From: Candidatus Dechloromonas phosphorivorans
Lineage (GTDB): Bacteria; Pseudomonadota; Gammaproteobacteria; Burkholderiales; Rhodocyclaceae
Length of the DNA: 64,000 nt
Assembly (NCBI GenBank): GCA_016714975.1
Contig: JADKBR010000005.1
Location: forward strand, 124,001-188,000
Direction of reading: 5' to 3'
The notes under the pieces are model-generated. The model did not search any database. It saw nothing but the letters and a program-made list of their open reading frames with translations, and was not told the origin of the DNA. This document shows, piece after piece, positions 42,375 through 51,746 of the stretch (positions within the stretch are counted from its first letter, which is position 1; each line of letters opens with the position of its first letter). Made by a program: the position numbers and the translations under genes.

Positions 42375-43334
42375 TCAATTCCCCGCAACGATGCTCATGA
42401 CGGCCATGCGCACGGCAATGCCAAAGGTGACCTGGGGCAGGATCACGGCCTGCGGTCCGTCAGCCACTTCCGAGTGAATCTCGACGCCGCGGTTCATCGG
42501 CCCCGGGTGCATGACGATGGCGTCGGGCTTGGCGAGCGCCAGTTTCTGCGGCGTCAAGCCGTAGTGGCGGAAGTATTCGCCGGCCGACGGCAACAATGCG
42601 CCGGTCATGCGCTCGTTTTGCAGGCGCAGCATGATGATGACGTCGCAATCCTTCAAACCCTCATTCATGTCGTGGAAGACCTGCACGCCGAACTTGTCCA
42701 GATGCTTGGGCAGCAGCGTTTCCGGACCGATGGCGCGAACCTCTGGAACGCCCAGTGTAGTCAGTGCCTGGATGTCCGAGCGCGCGACGCGCGAATGCAG
42801 GATGTCGCCGACGACAGCGACCCGCAACTGCGTGAAGTCCTTTTTGTAGTGGCGAATCGTGTACATGTCGAGCAAGCCTTGGGTCGGGTGGGCGTGGCGC
42901 CCGTCACCGGCGTTGATGACATGGACGTCGTCACGGCCGATGCGTTGCAGATGCTCGGCAATCAGGTAGGGTGCGCCGCTTGACGCATGACGCACAACAA
43001 AGAGATCGGCGTGCATGGCGCACAAGTTGTCGATGGTGTCGAGCAGCGTCTCACCCTTGGCGGTTGACGACCGATTGATATCGAGATTGATGACATCTGC
43101 CGAGAGGCGTTTGGCGGCAATTTCGAAGGTCGTCCGCGTCCGCGTCGAGTTTTCGAAAAACAGGTTGAAGACGCTCTTGCCGCGCAGTACGGGAACCTTC
43201 TTCACATCTCGCGCCGAGACTTCCATGAAGGATTCGGCGGTGTCGAGAATCTGCGCAATGACGTGTGGCGGCAAACCCTCGATGGACAACAAGTGGACCA
43301 ATTCCCCATTTCTGTTCAACTGCGGGTTATGCAT
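42375..43334 (-). CDS. pyrB: Aspartate carbamoyltransferase catalytic subunit PyrB
   Basis: A 319-residue enzyme for the first committed step of pyrimidine synthesis. The carbamoyl phosphate site is FFENSTRTRTTFE near residue 55; NAGDGRHAHPTQGLLDMYT near 130 is the second marker, and HPGPMNRGVEI near 275 completes the active site. The longer N-terminus before LLSIEGLPPHVI and the adjacent pyrC' suggest the class A type. The ATG at 43334 overlaps the end of pyrR by eight bases. Confidence 0.96.
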   Translation of the reverse strand: MHNPQLNRNGELVHLLSIEGLPPHVIAQILDTAESFMEVSARDVKKVPVLRGKSVFNLFFENSTRTRTTFEIAAKRLSADVINLDINRSSTAKGETLLDTIDNLCAMHADLFVVRHASSGAPYLIAEHLQRIGRDDVHVINAGDGRHAHPTQGLLDMYTIRHYKKDFTQLRVAVVGDILHSRVARSDIQALTTLGVPEVRAIGPETLLPKHLDKFGVQVFHDMNEGLKDCDVIIMLRLQNERMTGALLPSAGEYFRHYGLTPQKLALAKPDAIVMHPGPMNRGVEIHSEVADGPQAVILPQVTFGIAVRMAVMSIVAGN

Positions 43335-43836
43335 TCTCCAGCTCCCATGAAAGCCGGCCGTCATCCAGCTTGCACAGTTCGAGGCTTTCGCCGTCACTCA
43401 AGGGCACCTCCCAGATGCAGTAGGCCGCACCGATCGGCAGTTCCCGACCCCCCCGGTCGGCCAGCACCGCCAGCGTGACTGATGCCGGGCGGCCATAGTC
43501 GAACAGCTCGTTCAGCGCGGCGCGGGTGGTTCGCCCGGTGTAGAGAACATCGTCGACCAGGATCAGGTGGCGGCCTTCGACATCGAACGGGATAAGCGTC
43601 GGCTTCACCTGTGGACGCAGTCCCTTCTCGGAAAAATCGTCGCGATAGAAGGAGACATCGATCAGCCCGATATCCTCGGGCAAGCCGAGGAGTTCCTTGA
43701 GGCGCTCGGCGATCCAGGCGCCGCCGCTGAAGATGCCGATCAGCGCTGGCCGTCTGTGCAGGTGCGGGCGGATCAGGTCGGCCAGTTGGCGACATTGGGT
43801 TTCGGCGTCAGGCAGAGGATTGGGCAGGGGCGGCAT
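43327..43836 (-). CDS. pyrR: Bifunctional regulator/uracil phosphoribosyltransferase PyrR
   Basis: A 169-residue phosphoribosyltransferase-fold protein with the PRPP site HLILVDDVLYTGRTTRAAL near residue 100 and IGIFSGGAWIAERL, SFYRDDF. In Bacillus PyrR is an RNA-binding attenuator; in betaproteobacteria the role is less clear. No obvious pyr anti-antiterminator was identified upstream of pyrB, which overlaps this gene. Its start overlaps the end of ruvX. Confidence 0.93.
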   Translation of the reverse strand: MPPLPNPLPDAETQCRQLADLIRPHLHRRPALIGIFSGGAWIAERLKELLGLPEDIGLIDVSFYRDDFSEKGLRPQVKPTLIPFDVEGRHLILVDDVLYTGRTTRAALNELFDYGRPASVTLAVLADRGGRELPIGAAYCIWEVPLSDGESLELCKLDDGRLSWELENA

Positions 43837-44254
43837 CGTGCGAACTTTCGAACCAGGTTTGTAGGATCAGCTGGGCCGCCACCGCATCGAGCAGCGGTCT
43901 GGCGGACTTGCTGTTGTAGCCGGCTTCCCGGAGTCTGGCTTCCGCATCGAGCGAAGTCATGTGCTCGTCGGCCAAACCGACCGGAAGATTGAAACGGCGG
44001 CGCAAGCGCTCGGCAAATCTTTTTGCGAGTCGGGTCATGTCGTGCGGCGTGCCATCGGCGTGGGTCGGCAGCCCGACCACCAGTTGAACCGGCCGCCATT
44101 CGGCAACCAGCTTGCCGATGGCGGCGAAGCGGTCATCGTTCGATTCGGCATGGATCACCGTCAACGGGTGAGCGTTGCCGAGCAGGGTTTCCCCGGTTGC
44201 AACCCCGATGCGCTTTTCGCCGAAATCGAAGGCCAGCACGGTGCCTTCAGGCAT
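43808..44254 (-). CDS. ruvX: Holliday junction resolvase-like protein RuvX (YqgF)
   Basis: A 148-residue RNase H-fold protein: VLAFDFGEKRIGVATGE at the start with the metal Asp, LVVGLPTHADGTPHDM near residue 60, and LADEHMTSLDAEARL plus LLDAVAAQLILQTW at the end. YqgF processes rRNA 5' ends and is essential in E. coli; resolvase activity is also described. The ATG at 44254 overlaps the yqgE stop region by eight bases. Confidence 0.94.
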   Translation of the reverse strand: MPEGTVLAFDFGEKRIGVATGETLLGNAHPLTVIHAESNDDRFAAIGKLVAEWRPVQLVVGLPTHADGTPHDMTRLAKRFAERLRRRFNLPVGLADEHMTSLDAEARLREAGYNSKSARPLLDAVAAQLILQTWFESSHDAAPAQSSA

Positions 44255-44807
44255 GCCCGGCGACGCCGGAAAGCTGCGCGAAACTGATACCAAGCTGCTC
44301 CATCGCGGCCGGCAAGCGTTCCTCCGGGGGCAGATCGAACAGGATGCTGCTCTTGGCAGGTACGGTCAGCCATGAATTCTGGGCCAGTTCGTCTTCGAGT
44401 TGCCCTGCCTCCCAGCCCGAGTAACCTAGCGTGACGATGATCTCGGAAGGCAGCCCCACACTCCCCACCGAAGCCAGCACGTCACGCGAACTGGTCAGAC
44501 CAACCTCGCCATTGACGGCCAGTGTTGATTGCCACTGGCCGACCGGGCGATGCAACACGAATCCGCGGTCCAATTGGACAGGTCCGCCGAAGTAGACAGG
44601 CAGATTGGTCAGGCTTTCCGCATCCAACTTGATGTCGATCTTGTCGAACAGGCCGGCCAGGTTCATGTCGATCGGCCGGTTAACGATAATTCCCAAGGCT
44701 CCGTTCAAAGTGTGTTCGCAGATATACACAAGGGCATGGGAGAAATACATATCCTCCAGGTTCGGCATGGCGATCAGAAAGTTATCGGTAAGGTTGACGC
44801 TGTTCAT
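44247..44807 (-). CDS. yqgE: YqgE/AlgH family protein
   Basis: A 186-residue UPF0301 protein: NFLIAMPNLEDMYFSHALVY near the start, GALGIIVNRPIDM, VYFGGPVQLDRGFVLH and VTLGYSGWEAGQLEDEL. Function is uncertain (AlgH was named as an alginate regulator in Pseudomonas). It heads the group yqgE-ruvX-pyrR-pyrB-pyrC' and is divergent from the photolyase gene by 37 bases. Confidence 0.94.
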   Translation of the reverse strand: MNSVNLTDNFLIAMPNLEDMYFSHALVYICEHTLNGALGIIVNRPIDMNLAGLFDKIDIKLDAESLTNLPVYFGGPVQLDRGFVLHRPVGQWQSTLAVNGEVGLTSSRDVLASVGSVGLPSEIIVTLGYSGWEAGQLEDELAQNSWLTVPAKSSILFDLPPEERLPAAMEQLGISFAQLSGVAGHA

Positions 44808-44844
44808 GCTGGAATTCTAATCGCCGTCGGGGTACAAACCAACC

Positions 44845-46248
44845 ATGAAGATAGAAAAAGCACTTGTCTGGTTCCGCCGCGATCTGCGCGACCACGACCA
44901 CGCAGCCTTGAGTGCGGCGCTTGCCGAGGCTGGCGAGGTCTATTGCGCATTCGTTTTCGACCGCGAAATTCTTGACGCACTGCCGTCGAAAAGCGACCGC
45001 CGCGTGCATTTCATCCGAGAATCGCTGTGCGAACTCGACGCTGCGCTGCATTCGCGGGGCGGCGGGTTGATCGTGCTCCATGGCCGGGCAACCGAAAAGA
45101 TCCCTGAGCTTGCCTGCGAACTTGGCGTGTCTGCCGTGTATGCTAATCGCGATTACGAGCCGATAGCGAAGCAGCGCGACACTGCGATCAGCACGAGCTT
45201 ACGCGACGCCGGGATTGAATTCGACTGTCTCAAGGATCAGACCATATTCGACCAAAACGAGGTTCTGAGCTTGGCCGGCAAACCGTTTTCGGTTTTCACG
45301 CCCTACAAAAATGCTTGGTTGAAACGGTTGACCGCAGCAGACTGTGCCGCTTGGCACTGTCAGGGCGCCTTGGCTGGGCAGGAGCATGCAGGAGTGCCCA
45401 GCCTGGAGGAAATCGGCTTCGCCAGCACCGACCTTATTGAACTCGGCATTCAACCGGGCATGTCGGGCGCACGCGCCCTTTGGGATGAGTTCCGCGAGGA
45501 GCGGATCGCGCATTATGGCGCCATGCGTGATTTCCCTGCCGTGAAAGGCGTTTCATGCCTCTCGGTGCACCTGCGCTTCGGGACGATCAGCATCCGCGAA
45601 CTGGTCCGCACCGCTCGCCAAGAGAACGCGGATGCCTGGCTCAGCGAGCTGATCTGGCGTGACTTCTATTTCATGATCCTCGACCGCTTTCCGCATGTGG
45701 TTGGTCACGCCTTCAAGTCCGAATACGATGCCATTCGCTGGGTAGACTGGCCCAAAGGTCTGGCGGCCTGGCGGGAGGGCCGCACCGGCTACCCGCTGAT
45801 CGATGCCGCCATGCGCCAATTGAAACACTGCGGCTGGATGCACAATCGCCTGCGCATGGTCGCCGCTTCTTTCCTGACCAAGGATCTCGGTATCGACTGG
45901 CGACTGGGTGAAAAGCATTTTGCCGAGGAACTGATCGACTTCGACCTTTCCGCCAACAACGGCGGCTGGCAATGGGTCGCATCCACTGGTTGCGACGCGC
46001 AGCCGTATTTTCGGATATTCAATCCAGTCACCCAATCCGAACGGTTCGATCCCGACGGCAGCTTCATCCGTCGCTACGTGCCGGAACTGGCCAGTCTATC
46101 GAACAAGCAGATCCACAGCCCGTGGCTGATGCGGGGAAGCGAGCAGGCAGCGGTCGGCGTGATCATCGGCCGCGACTATCCTATGCCGATAGTCGAACAT
46201 GCACGGGCCAGAGCGGAAACGCTGGCCCGATACTCGGCAATCAGGTAG
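44845..46248 (+). CDS. phrB: Deoxyribodipyrimidine photolyase PhrB
   Basis: A 467-residue DNA photolyase repairing cyclobutane pyrimidine dimers with FADH and light. ALVWFRRDLRDHDHAAL begins the antenna domain; the FAD domain carries GRTGYPLIDAAMRQLKHCGWMHNR near residue 310 and NNGGWQWVASTGCDAQPYFR with IFNPVTQSERFDP near 370. The class I CPD type fits. It ends eight bases inside the convergent chpA stop. Confidence 0.96.
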   Translation: MKIEKALVWFRRDLRDHDHAALSAALAEAGEVYCAFVFDREILDALPSKSDRRVHFIRESLCELDAALHSRGGGLIVLHGRATEKIPELACELGVSAVYANRDYEPIAKQRDTAISTSLRDAGIEFDCLKDQTIFDQNEVLSLAGKPFSVFTPYKNAWLKRLTAADCAAWHCQGALAGQEHAGVPSLEEIGFASTDLIELGIQPGMSGARALWDEFREERIAHYGAMRDFPAVKGVSCLSVHLRFGTISIRELVRTARQENADAWLSELIWRDFYFMILDRFPHVVGHAFKSEYDAIRWVDWPKGLAAWREGRTGYPLIDAAMRQLKHCGWMHNRLRMVAASFLTKDLGIDWRLGEKHFAEELIDFDLSANNGGWQWVASTGCDAQPYFRIFNPVTQSERFDPDGSFIRRYVPELASLSNKQIHSPWLMRGSEQAAVGVIIGRDYPMPIVEHARARAETLARYSAIR

Positions 46249-49200
46249 CCGGCCTCGCCTTGACATGGCCGGCAATCAAGGCCAGCAGTTCGTCCTCGTC
46301 GTAAGGCTTGCCGAGGTAATGGCTGGCACCGATTTCGAGCGCATGGCGGCGATGCTTCGCAGCGGTGCGCGAGGTGATCATGATGATGGGCAAGCTGCTC
46401 AGCCGCTTGTCGGCGCGGATGTTGCGTACCAGGTCGAAACCATCCATGCGCGGCATTTCGATGTCGGAAACCACGACGTCAGGTACGACCTCAAGGAGTT
46501 GTTCCAGTGCGTCGACGCCATCCTTCGCCAGCACGACGTGATAGCCTGCGCGGGCAAGCAGGCGACTGGTGATCTTGCGCACGGTCAGCGAATCGTCGAC
46601 GATCATTACGGTTGGCAGCGCGGCAACGACTTCCACAACCGGCGCCTCAGGCAGTGGAACCGAAGTCCGGACGCTTGCTGCGGGCAGGCGACTGGCCAGC
46701 GCGACCGGGTTGAGAATCAGCACGACCTGGCCATCGCCAAGGACAGTAGCACCGGCTATGCCGACAATCCGGGAAAGTTGGGCCCCGATATTCTTGACGA
46801 CGACTTCCTGATTGCCCCGGAGTTCGTCAACCTGCACCGCCACACGTTGCGATCCGGAACGCAGCAAGAGGATCCAGTACTGGCGCTGGGTCTCTGGCGC
46901 AGCTGCGGAATCGCCCAACAATTGGGGCAGGTAATGGAACGGGTAGCTTTTGTCCTGCCATTGCACTTCACCCCGGGCGCCGATCTCGCCGAGTGCTTCC
47001 TGCTTGAGATTGAGAACCTGCTCGATCATTGTCGATGGAACGGCATACAGATTCGTTCCCGCACGTATCAGCAGTGTCTGGGTGACCGCAAGCGTAAGTG
47101 GCAAGTAGATACGGAAGGTAGTTCCGTGCCCTAACCGCGAAACGATTTCAATACGCCCGCCAAGTTCGGCGACTTCGGTCCTGACGACATCCATGCCGAC
47201 ACCGCGACCGGCAAGCTGGTTCAGCTCTCCGGCGGTCGAGAATCCCGGGAGGAAAATCAAATCGTAGAGGCGGGCTTCGTCAACTTCCTTGTCCGGCTCA
47301 AGCAGGCCCTGGGCTTCCGCGCGCGCACGGATACGCTCTGCACTGAGTCCGCGACCATCGTCGGCCATCGAAAGGATGATTTCATTTCCTTCCTGAGCCA
47401 GCGTGATCGTGACGTCGGCAATTTCCGGCTTGCCCGCATCGATCCGTTCGGCGCGCGTCTCGACCCCATGGGCGAGAGCATTGCGCAACATGTGCTCGAG
47501 CGGCGCCATCATCTTGTCGAGCACCGAGCGGTCGAGTTCCACCTGGCCACCAACGATATCCAGGTTGGCGCGCTTGCCGAGTTCCTTGGAGGTCTGGCGA
47601 ACGATGCGGAACAACCGTTCAGCCTGGCTGGCGAAAGGCGTCATGCGGACACCCATCAACTCTTGCTGCAGCCCGCGATTCAGGCGCGCCTGCGCGACGA
47701 TGGCGGCATTGGCATCATCAAGGTTCCTGAGCAGGTTCTGCTGCACGGTCGCCACATCGTTGACCGACTCAGCCATAAACCGCGTCAGTTCCTGGAAGCG
47801 CGTGAAACGGTCCAGTTCGAGCGGGTCGAAGTTCTCTTGGCCGTCCTGGGTCTGGGCGATGCGCGCCTGCATTTGACCTTCGGCCTGGATTTCGATTTCG
47901 CGCAACTGCCGACGCAGACGGATGACATTCTCAGTGAGATCCAGGAGTGAACCCTTGAGGCTGCGCATCTCGCCTTCGATCCGCGCCCGGGCGATGGAAA
48001 GCTCACCGGCCTCGTTGACCAACCGGTCTATCAGGTCCGCCTTGACGCGCAGTGTCGCGCGCGCAGTACCGGCCTCGACGTCCTGTTCGCGATCGACGAC
48101 CCGATGCGAAGGAGTGACCTTGATCGTCTCTCCTGAACTTTCGCGGGGGGCCAAACCGGCAGCCTCGATTGTTCCACTTCCGCCATTCCGCAAGCGTCCT
48201 GTCGCCTGAGCCAGAAAATCGCAGCTGTTCTCGATTTCATCGATGAATGCGGGGGTCGCTGCCTCTGCATGCAGTATCTGTTCGACACGCGATTCCAGTT
48301 GATGGGTAAACTCACCCAGGGTCATCACACCCGCCATCCGTGCATTGCCCTTGAAGCTATGCAGCAGTCGGGCAATGGCATGCGGTTGCGCATCGCTCGC
48401 CGGATTACCACGCCACAGGCGCAGCTGAACAGTCAGTTCGCTCAGCTGATCCTGGGCTTCTTCAAGGAAGATCGGTAGCAACTGCTCATCGAGGTCGTCC
48501 AGCAGCGGTGTGGCCGGAACAACCGTTGATTGCGCGGTGGCCTGGAAAGCTCGCGGCAGACTCGGCTCGAGCGTACTAGCTGTCTCCCCTGCAACGGTGT
48601 CGGCTTCGACTACTGCGGGCTCGGCTTGCAAGTCGTGCAGGTAAACATCCTCAAGTGTGCCGATCAAATGGGTTTGCTCTGCTGGCGCTTCCTGCCGTGC
48701 CAGCCCCTCGAACATGCTCTCGAGGGTGATGATGGCTTGGCGGACCGTTTCAAGTCCCTCGATACTTTCCGGGCGACCCGAGTTGTCACGGCGCAACAAT
48801 GCACGCTCAAGCGCCGTCGCAAGATGGTGTAGTGGCATCAGACCAACGGTGGCGGCAATGCCACCCAGAGTGTGGGCAGCTCGCGTCATGTCGAACGCCG
48901 TCGGGGCGGCGGGGTTGGCCTCGAGGGCGGCATGGCCGGCCACCAGAGTCTCAAGATGTCCGTGCGCTTCCTCACAGAAGACATCGTATAGAGTCGGCGC
49001 CGGGGCTGGCGTCTCGACATCTCGCGGAACGTCGCCAACCTCATCTGCAAGAAGGTCGGAAAAGGCCTCAGCCATGTCATTCGGCGACTCTTCACTCACC
49101 GCGAATTCGGCCGGGAAGTCCTCAGCGGGCTGTTCGGCGGGCTCATCGAAGCAGAACTCGCTGGCCAGGAACTCCTCGCCCCCGAAAACCGTGGTCGGTT

Positions 49201-51727
49201 CAGGTTCGGCTACCCAGTCCGGGACAATCGCAAGATCGGCTGCAACAGAGGGGGCCTCGACGGTGCCGATAGCCACGTCCTTCGGGACTGGCAACCGTAG
49301 TTCATCTCCCCGCAACAGCTCGGCAAGAGCGACTAGTGCCCTTGGGTCGGGTGTGGACCGGTTACCCTGCTCGAGCGCTTCAACCCAGCGCGAGAATAGT
49401 CGGTGGGCGTCGGCGATCAAATCCAGCAGATCAGGTGTAACCGCCTTGTCCTGGCGCAGCCAAATATTGAGCGTCTGCTCGAGAGCCCAGGCTGCCTCTG
49501 CCAATTCCATCAGACCGACCATGCGGCCGCTGCCCTTCAGAGTATGCGCCGAACGGCGGATTGTCGTCAGCGCCTCGTTGTCACCCGGATTGGCCACAAG
49601 CAATGTTGCGTGTCTGCCAATTGTCGCCAGGACCTCGCAGGCTTCCTCGAGAAAGATTGCCAGAAGTTCGGCGTCGATCGCCTCGTGGCTAGACTGAGCA
49701 AGTTCGAGCGTTTCCGCGGAAGGCGCTGCAGTCTCGACCGGAGTCGCCACCAACGATGAGACTGCGGTGTCGATCTCGGGTCGAAGAGCATCCCCGCTAG
49801 CAAGCGCTTTTAGAACCGTCTTCGCAGTGTCCCCAAGTTCGGGATTCGCCAGCAGATCGGCATCCTTCTGCAATGATTCCAGATTCCGCTTCAGTTCGGC
49901 GCGAACCCGTTCGTCGCCAGGCGCGTCCTTGAACGATTCGAAAAGGGACTGGGTTTCCTGCTTGTGCTGTTCGAGCTGGGACTCGACACTTGGCAGGGCC
50001 AACAGATCTTCCGCAGACTGTTCAGTTGCCGGGGTCAACGGCGTCCCATGCAGCCGCTGCAGGAAGGCATCAAAATCAGCATCGCCATGCTGCAGCGTAT
50101 CAACGAAAAAGCCAAGCAACGACAGTTGCTGCGCCACGGATTCGAAGTCGCTGGCCAGTGGCGCGTAGTCAGGACGGGCAAATGCCTGAATCTGGACCGC
50201 GCAACCTTGCACCAGGGTGACGGCCGACATGTGCCCAAGCATGGCGAGCGCACCGGCGATCTGCTTGACCGGGGCATCGAGCGCCGCAAGATCGTGCTTC
50301 TTTTCGGGATTTCTGAAAAATCCGTCAAGTGCCTGTTCCACCTGGGCCAGATTGCTCTGAATTTCGCGGGCAACTTGTCCGACGAGCAACTTCTCCTGCG
50401 CGCGCCGGGTCATTTCGTCCAGCAATGGCAACTCGTCGTTGCCGCCAACTGGCGTGCCGGCAATACAGGCATGCAGGCGAGCCACCATCAGGTCGACCTG
50501 TTGCGCGAAGTCCGTACCCAAGCGACGGAAGTTCTCCTGGGCATTCTGCAGCAGCAGGATGGCCGTTGCCATCTCCATCGCGACCGCGTCGCTTTGACGA
50601 TCAGGTGCTTCGGCAAGCCAGCTTGCGAGTGCCGAAAAGCCCTGTCCAAGTCGCTTGAGATCGGTGTGTCCGATTTCGTCGGTGAGTGCCCCGCAGGTCT
50701 GCGCATGCTGATCGAACGCGTGAAGCGCCGAGGCACTGCCAGTACAGAACTTGTTCCACAGGTCTTCGCTGGCAGCAAGGGTATCGCGCAACCTGCGTAG
50801 AGCGACTTGCTGAGGTTGCGTCGCATCCTGCTCTGTCGCAACAGATGGGACGATGTCGCGCAGACCGAAGACCGACTGCACCTCGGCAACCAAGGAGCCT
50901 GATTCGGCAGGGGCCAAGGCAACGGCGTAGAGGACATCACGCATCAGGCGCTCGGCAACGTTTCGCGAACCCTGAAGCAGACGACGTATCTGCGCGTCGA
51001 TTCGGGCCAGCAGCTGCTGGATTACGGCGTTGGTCTCACCCGGGTGATCCAGCAGAGACTGCATGAATGCCAGTGAGATCCACCAGAAGGTGCGTCCGGT
51101 CGTAGACTCTTGGGTGGCCTCGATGTTGTCCAGGGCTGTTCGCATATGCTCGAGCGCTACATGCGGCTCCGTCGAGTGCTTCAGCCAGGCGAGCAACCCC
51201 TTCTGAAAGCGTGCCCGCTCGGACTTGAGCAGGGTGAGCAATTGCTCCGGTGTAAGCGGTGCAACTGGCACCGAACGCTTGGTTGGCCGCCGGGTGAGAT
51301 CAGGGAAGAAAAGGTCTGTCGGGTTGCCTGTTTCCTGACCGCGCGCCTTGGCCAGTGCCACATACGTTGGCAAGAGACGCAACGGCTGATTTGGTTCGCC
51401 GGCCAGAAGGTCGTCCAGATACCCGCGAATAGATTCGATGGCACGTACCAGCGTGGCGGATACCTCTGCTGTCGTCTGCAGTTGCCCATTTTCCAGGATG
51501 CCGGTCAGCGCTTCGAGAGATTCGACTATCGGCGTCACACCGTCGAGGCCGACAATGGACAGGGCGCCATGAACCTGATGGATATGAGTACGGCAAAATC
51601 TCAGATGTGTCGCATCGCCGCTAAGTTCATGTTGGCCTAGCGCCTCCATGGCACGCTCGAGTGCCAGATCAATTTCACCCTTGACCCAGGTCAGCGGACC
51701 CAGATCGAATTCGGTGGCAGCGTTCAT
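46241..51727 (-). CDS. chpA: Pil-Chp hybrid chemotaxis histidine kinase ChpA/PilL
   Basis: An 1828-residue CheA-type kinase for type IV pilus control. Hpt-like modules: near residue 50 (RTHIHQVHGAL), about 727 (SAHTLKGSGRMVGL), about 952 (AAHTLGGIAATVGL) and about 1124 (LLHSFKGNARMAGV); a fifth near 490 has lost its His (PVKQIAGALAML). Then dimerisation, ATPase (LRNALAHGVETRAERI near 1415, DDGRGLSAERI), CheW-like, and a receiver with VVVSDIEMPRMDGFDL near 1755. The ATG at 51727 is used. It passes phosphate to PilG and PilH. P. aeruginosa ChpA has more transfer domains, so this is a reduced version. Confidence 0.93.
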   Translation of the reverse strand: MNAATEFDLGPLTWVKGEIDLALERAMEALGQHELSGDATHLRFCRTHIHQVHGALSIVGLDGVTPIVESLEALTGILENGQLQTTAEVSATLVRAIESIRGYLDDLLAGEPNQPLRLLPTYVALAKARGQETGNPTDLFFPDLTRRPTKRSVPVAPLTPEQLLTLLKSERARFQKGLLAWLKHSTEPHVALEHMRTALDNIEATQESTTGRTFWWISLAFMQSLLDHPGETNAVIQQLLARIDAQIRRLLQGSRNVAERLMRDVLYAVALAPAESGSLVAEVQSVFGLRDIVPSVATEQDATQPQQVALRRLRDTLAASEDLWNKFCTGSASALHAFDQHAQTCGALTDEIGHTDLKRLGQGFSALASWLAEAPDRQSDAVAMEMATAILLLQNAQENFRRLGTDFAQQVDLMVARLHACIAGTPVGGNDELPLLDEMTRRAQEKLLVGQVAREIQSNLAQVEQALDGFFRNPEKKHDLAALDAPVKQIAGALAMLGHMSAVTLVQGCAVQIQAFARPDYAPLASDFESVAQQLSLLGFFVDTLQHGDADFDAFLQRLHGTPLTPATEQSAEDLLALPSVESQLEQHKQETQSLFESFKDAPGDERVRAELKRNLESLQKDADLLANPELGDTAKTVLKALASGDALRPEIDTAVSSLVATPVETAAPSAETLELAQSSHEAIDAELLAIFLEEACEVLATIGRHATLLVANPGDNEALTTIRRSAHTLKGSGRMVGLMELAEAAWALEQTLNIWLRQDKAVTPDLLDLIADAHRLFSRWVEALEQGNRSTPDPRALVALAELLRGDELRLPVPKDVAIGTVEAPSVAADLAIVPDWVAEPEPTTVFGGEEFLASEFCFDEPAEQPAEDFPAEFAVSEESPNDMAEAFSDLLADEVGDVPRDVETPAPAPTLYDVFCEEAHGHLETLVAGHAALEANPAAPTAFDMTRAAHTLGGIAATVGLMPLHHLATALERALLRRDNSGRPESIEGLETVRQAIITLESMFEGLARQEAPAEQTHLIGTLEDVYLHDLQAEPAVVEADTVAGETASTLEPSLPRAFQATAQSTVVPATPLLDDLDEQLLPIFLEEAQDQLSELTVQLRLWRGNPASDAQPHAIARLLHSFKGNARMAGVMTLGEFTHQLESRVEQILHAEAATPAFIDEIENSCDFLAQATGRLRNGGSGTIEAAGLAPRESSGETIKVTPSHRVVDREQDVEAGTARATLRVKADLIDRLVNEAGELSIARARIEGEMRSLKGSLLDLTENVIRLRRQLREIEIQAEGQMQARIAQTQDGQENFDPLELDRFTRFQELTRFMAESVNDVATVQQNLLRNLDDANAAIVAQARLNRGLQQELMGVRMTPFASQAERLFRIVRQTSKELGKRANLDIVGGQVELDRSVLDKMMAPLEHMLRNALAHGVETRAERIDAGKPEIADVTITLAQEGNEIILSMADDGRGLSAERIRARAEAQGLLEPDKEVDEARLYDLIFLPGFSTAGELNQLAGRGVGMDVVRTEVAELGGRIEIVSRLGHGTTFRIYLPLTLAVTQTLLIRAGTNLYAVPSTMIEQVLNLKQEALGEIGARGEVQWQDKSYPFHYLPQLLGDSAAAPETQRQYWILLLRSGSQRVAVQVDELRGNQEVVVKNIGAQLSRIVGIAGATVLGDGQVVLILNPVALASRLPAASVRTSVPLPEAPVVEVVAALPTVMIVDDSLTVRKITSRLLARAGYHVVLAKDGVDALEQLLEVVPDVVVSDIEMPRMDGFDLVRNIRADKRLSSLPIIMITSRTAAKHRRHALEIGASHYLGKPYDEDELLALIAGHVKARPAT

Positions 51728-51746
51728 AGTCTCTCGCGAATTTCGC

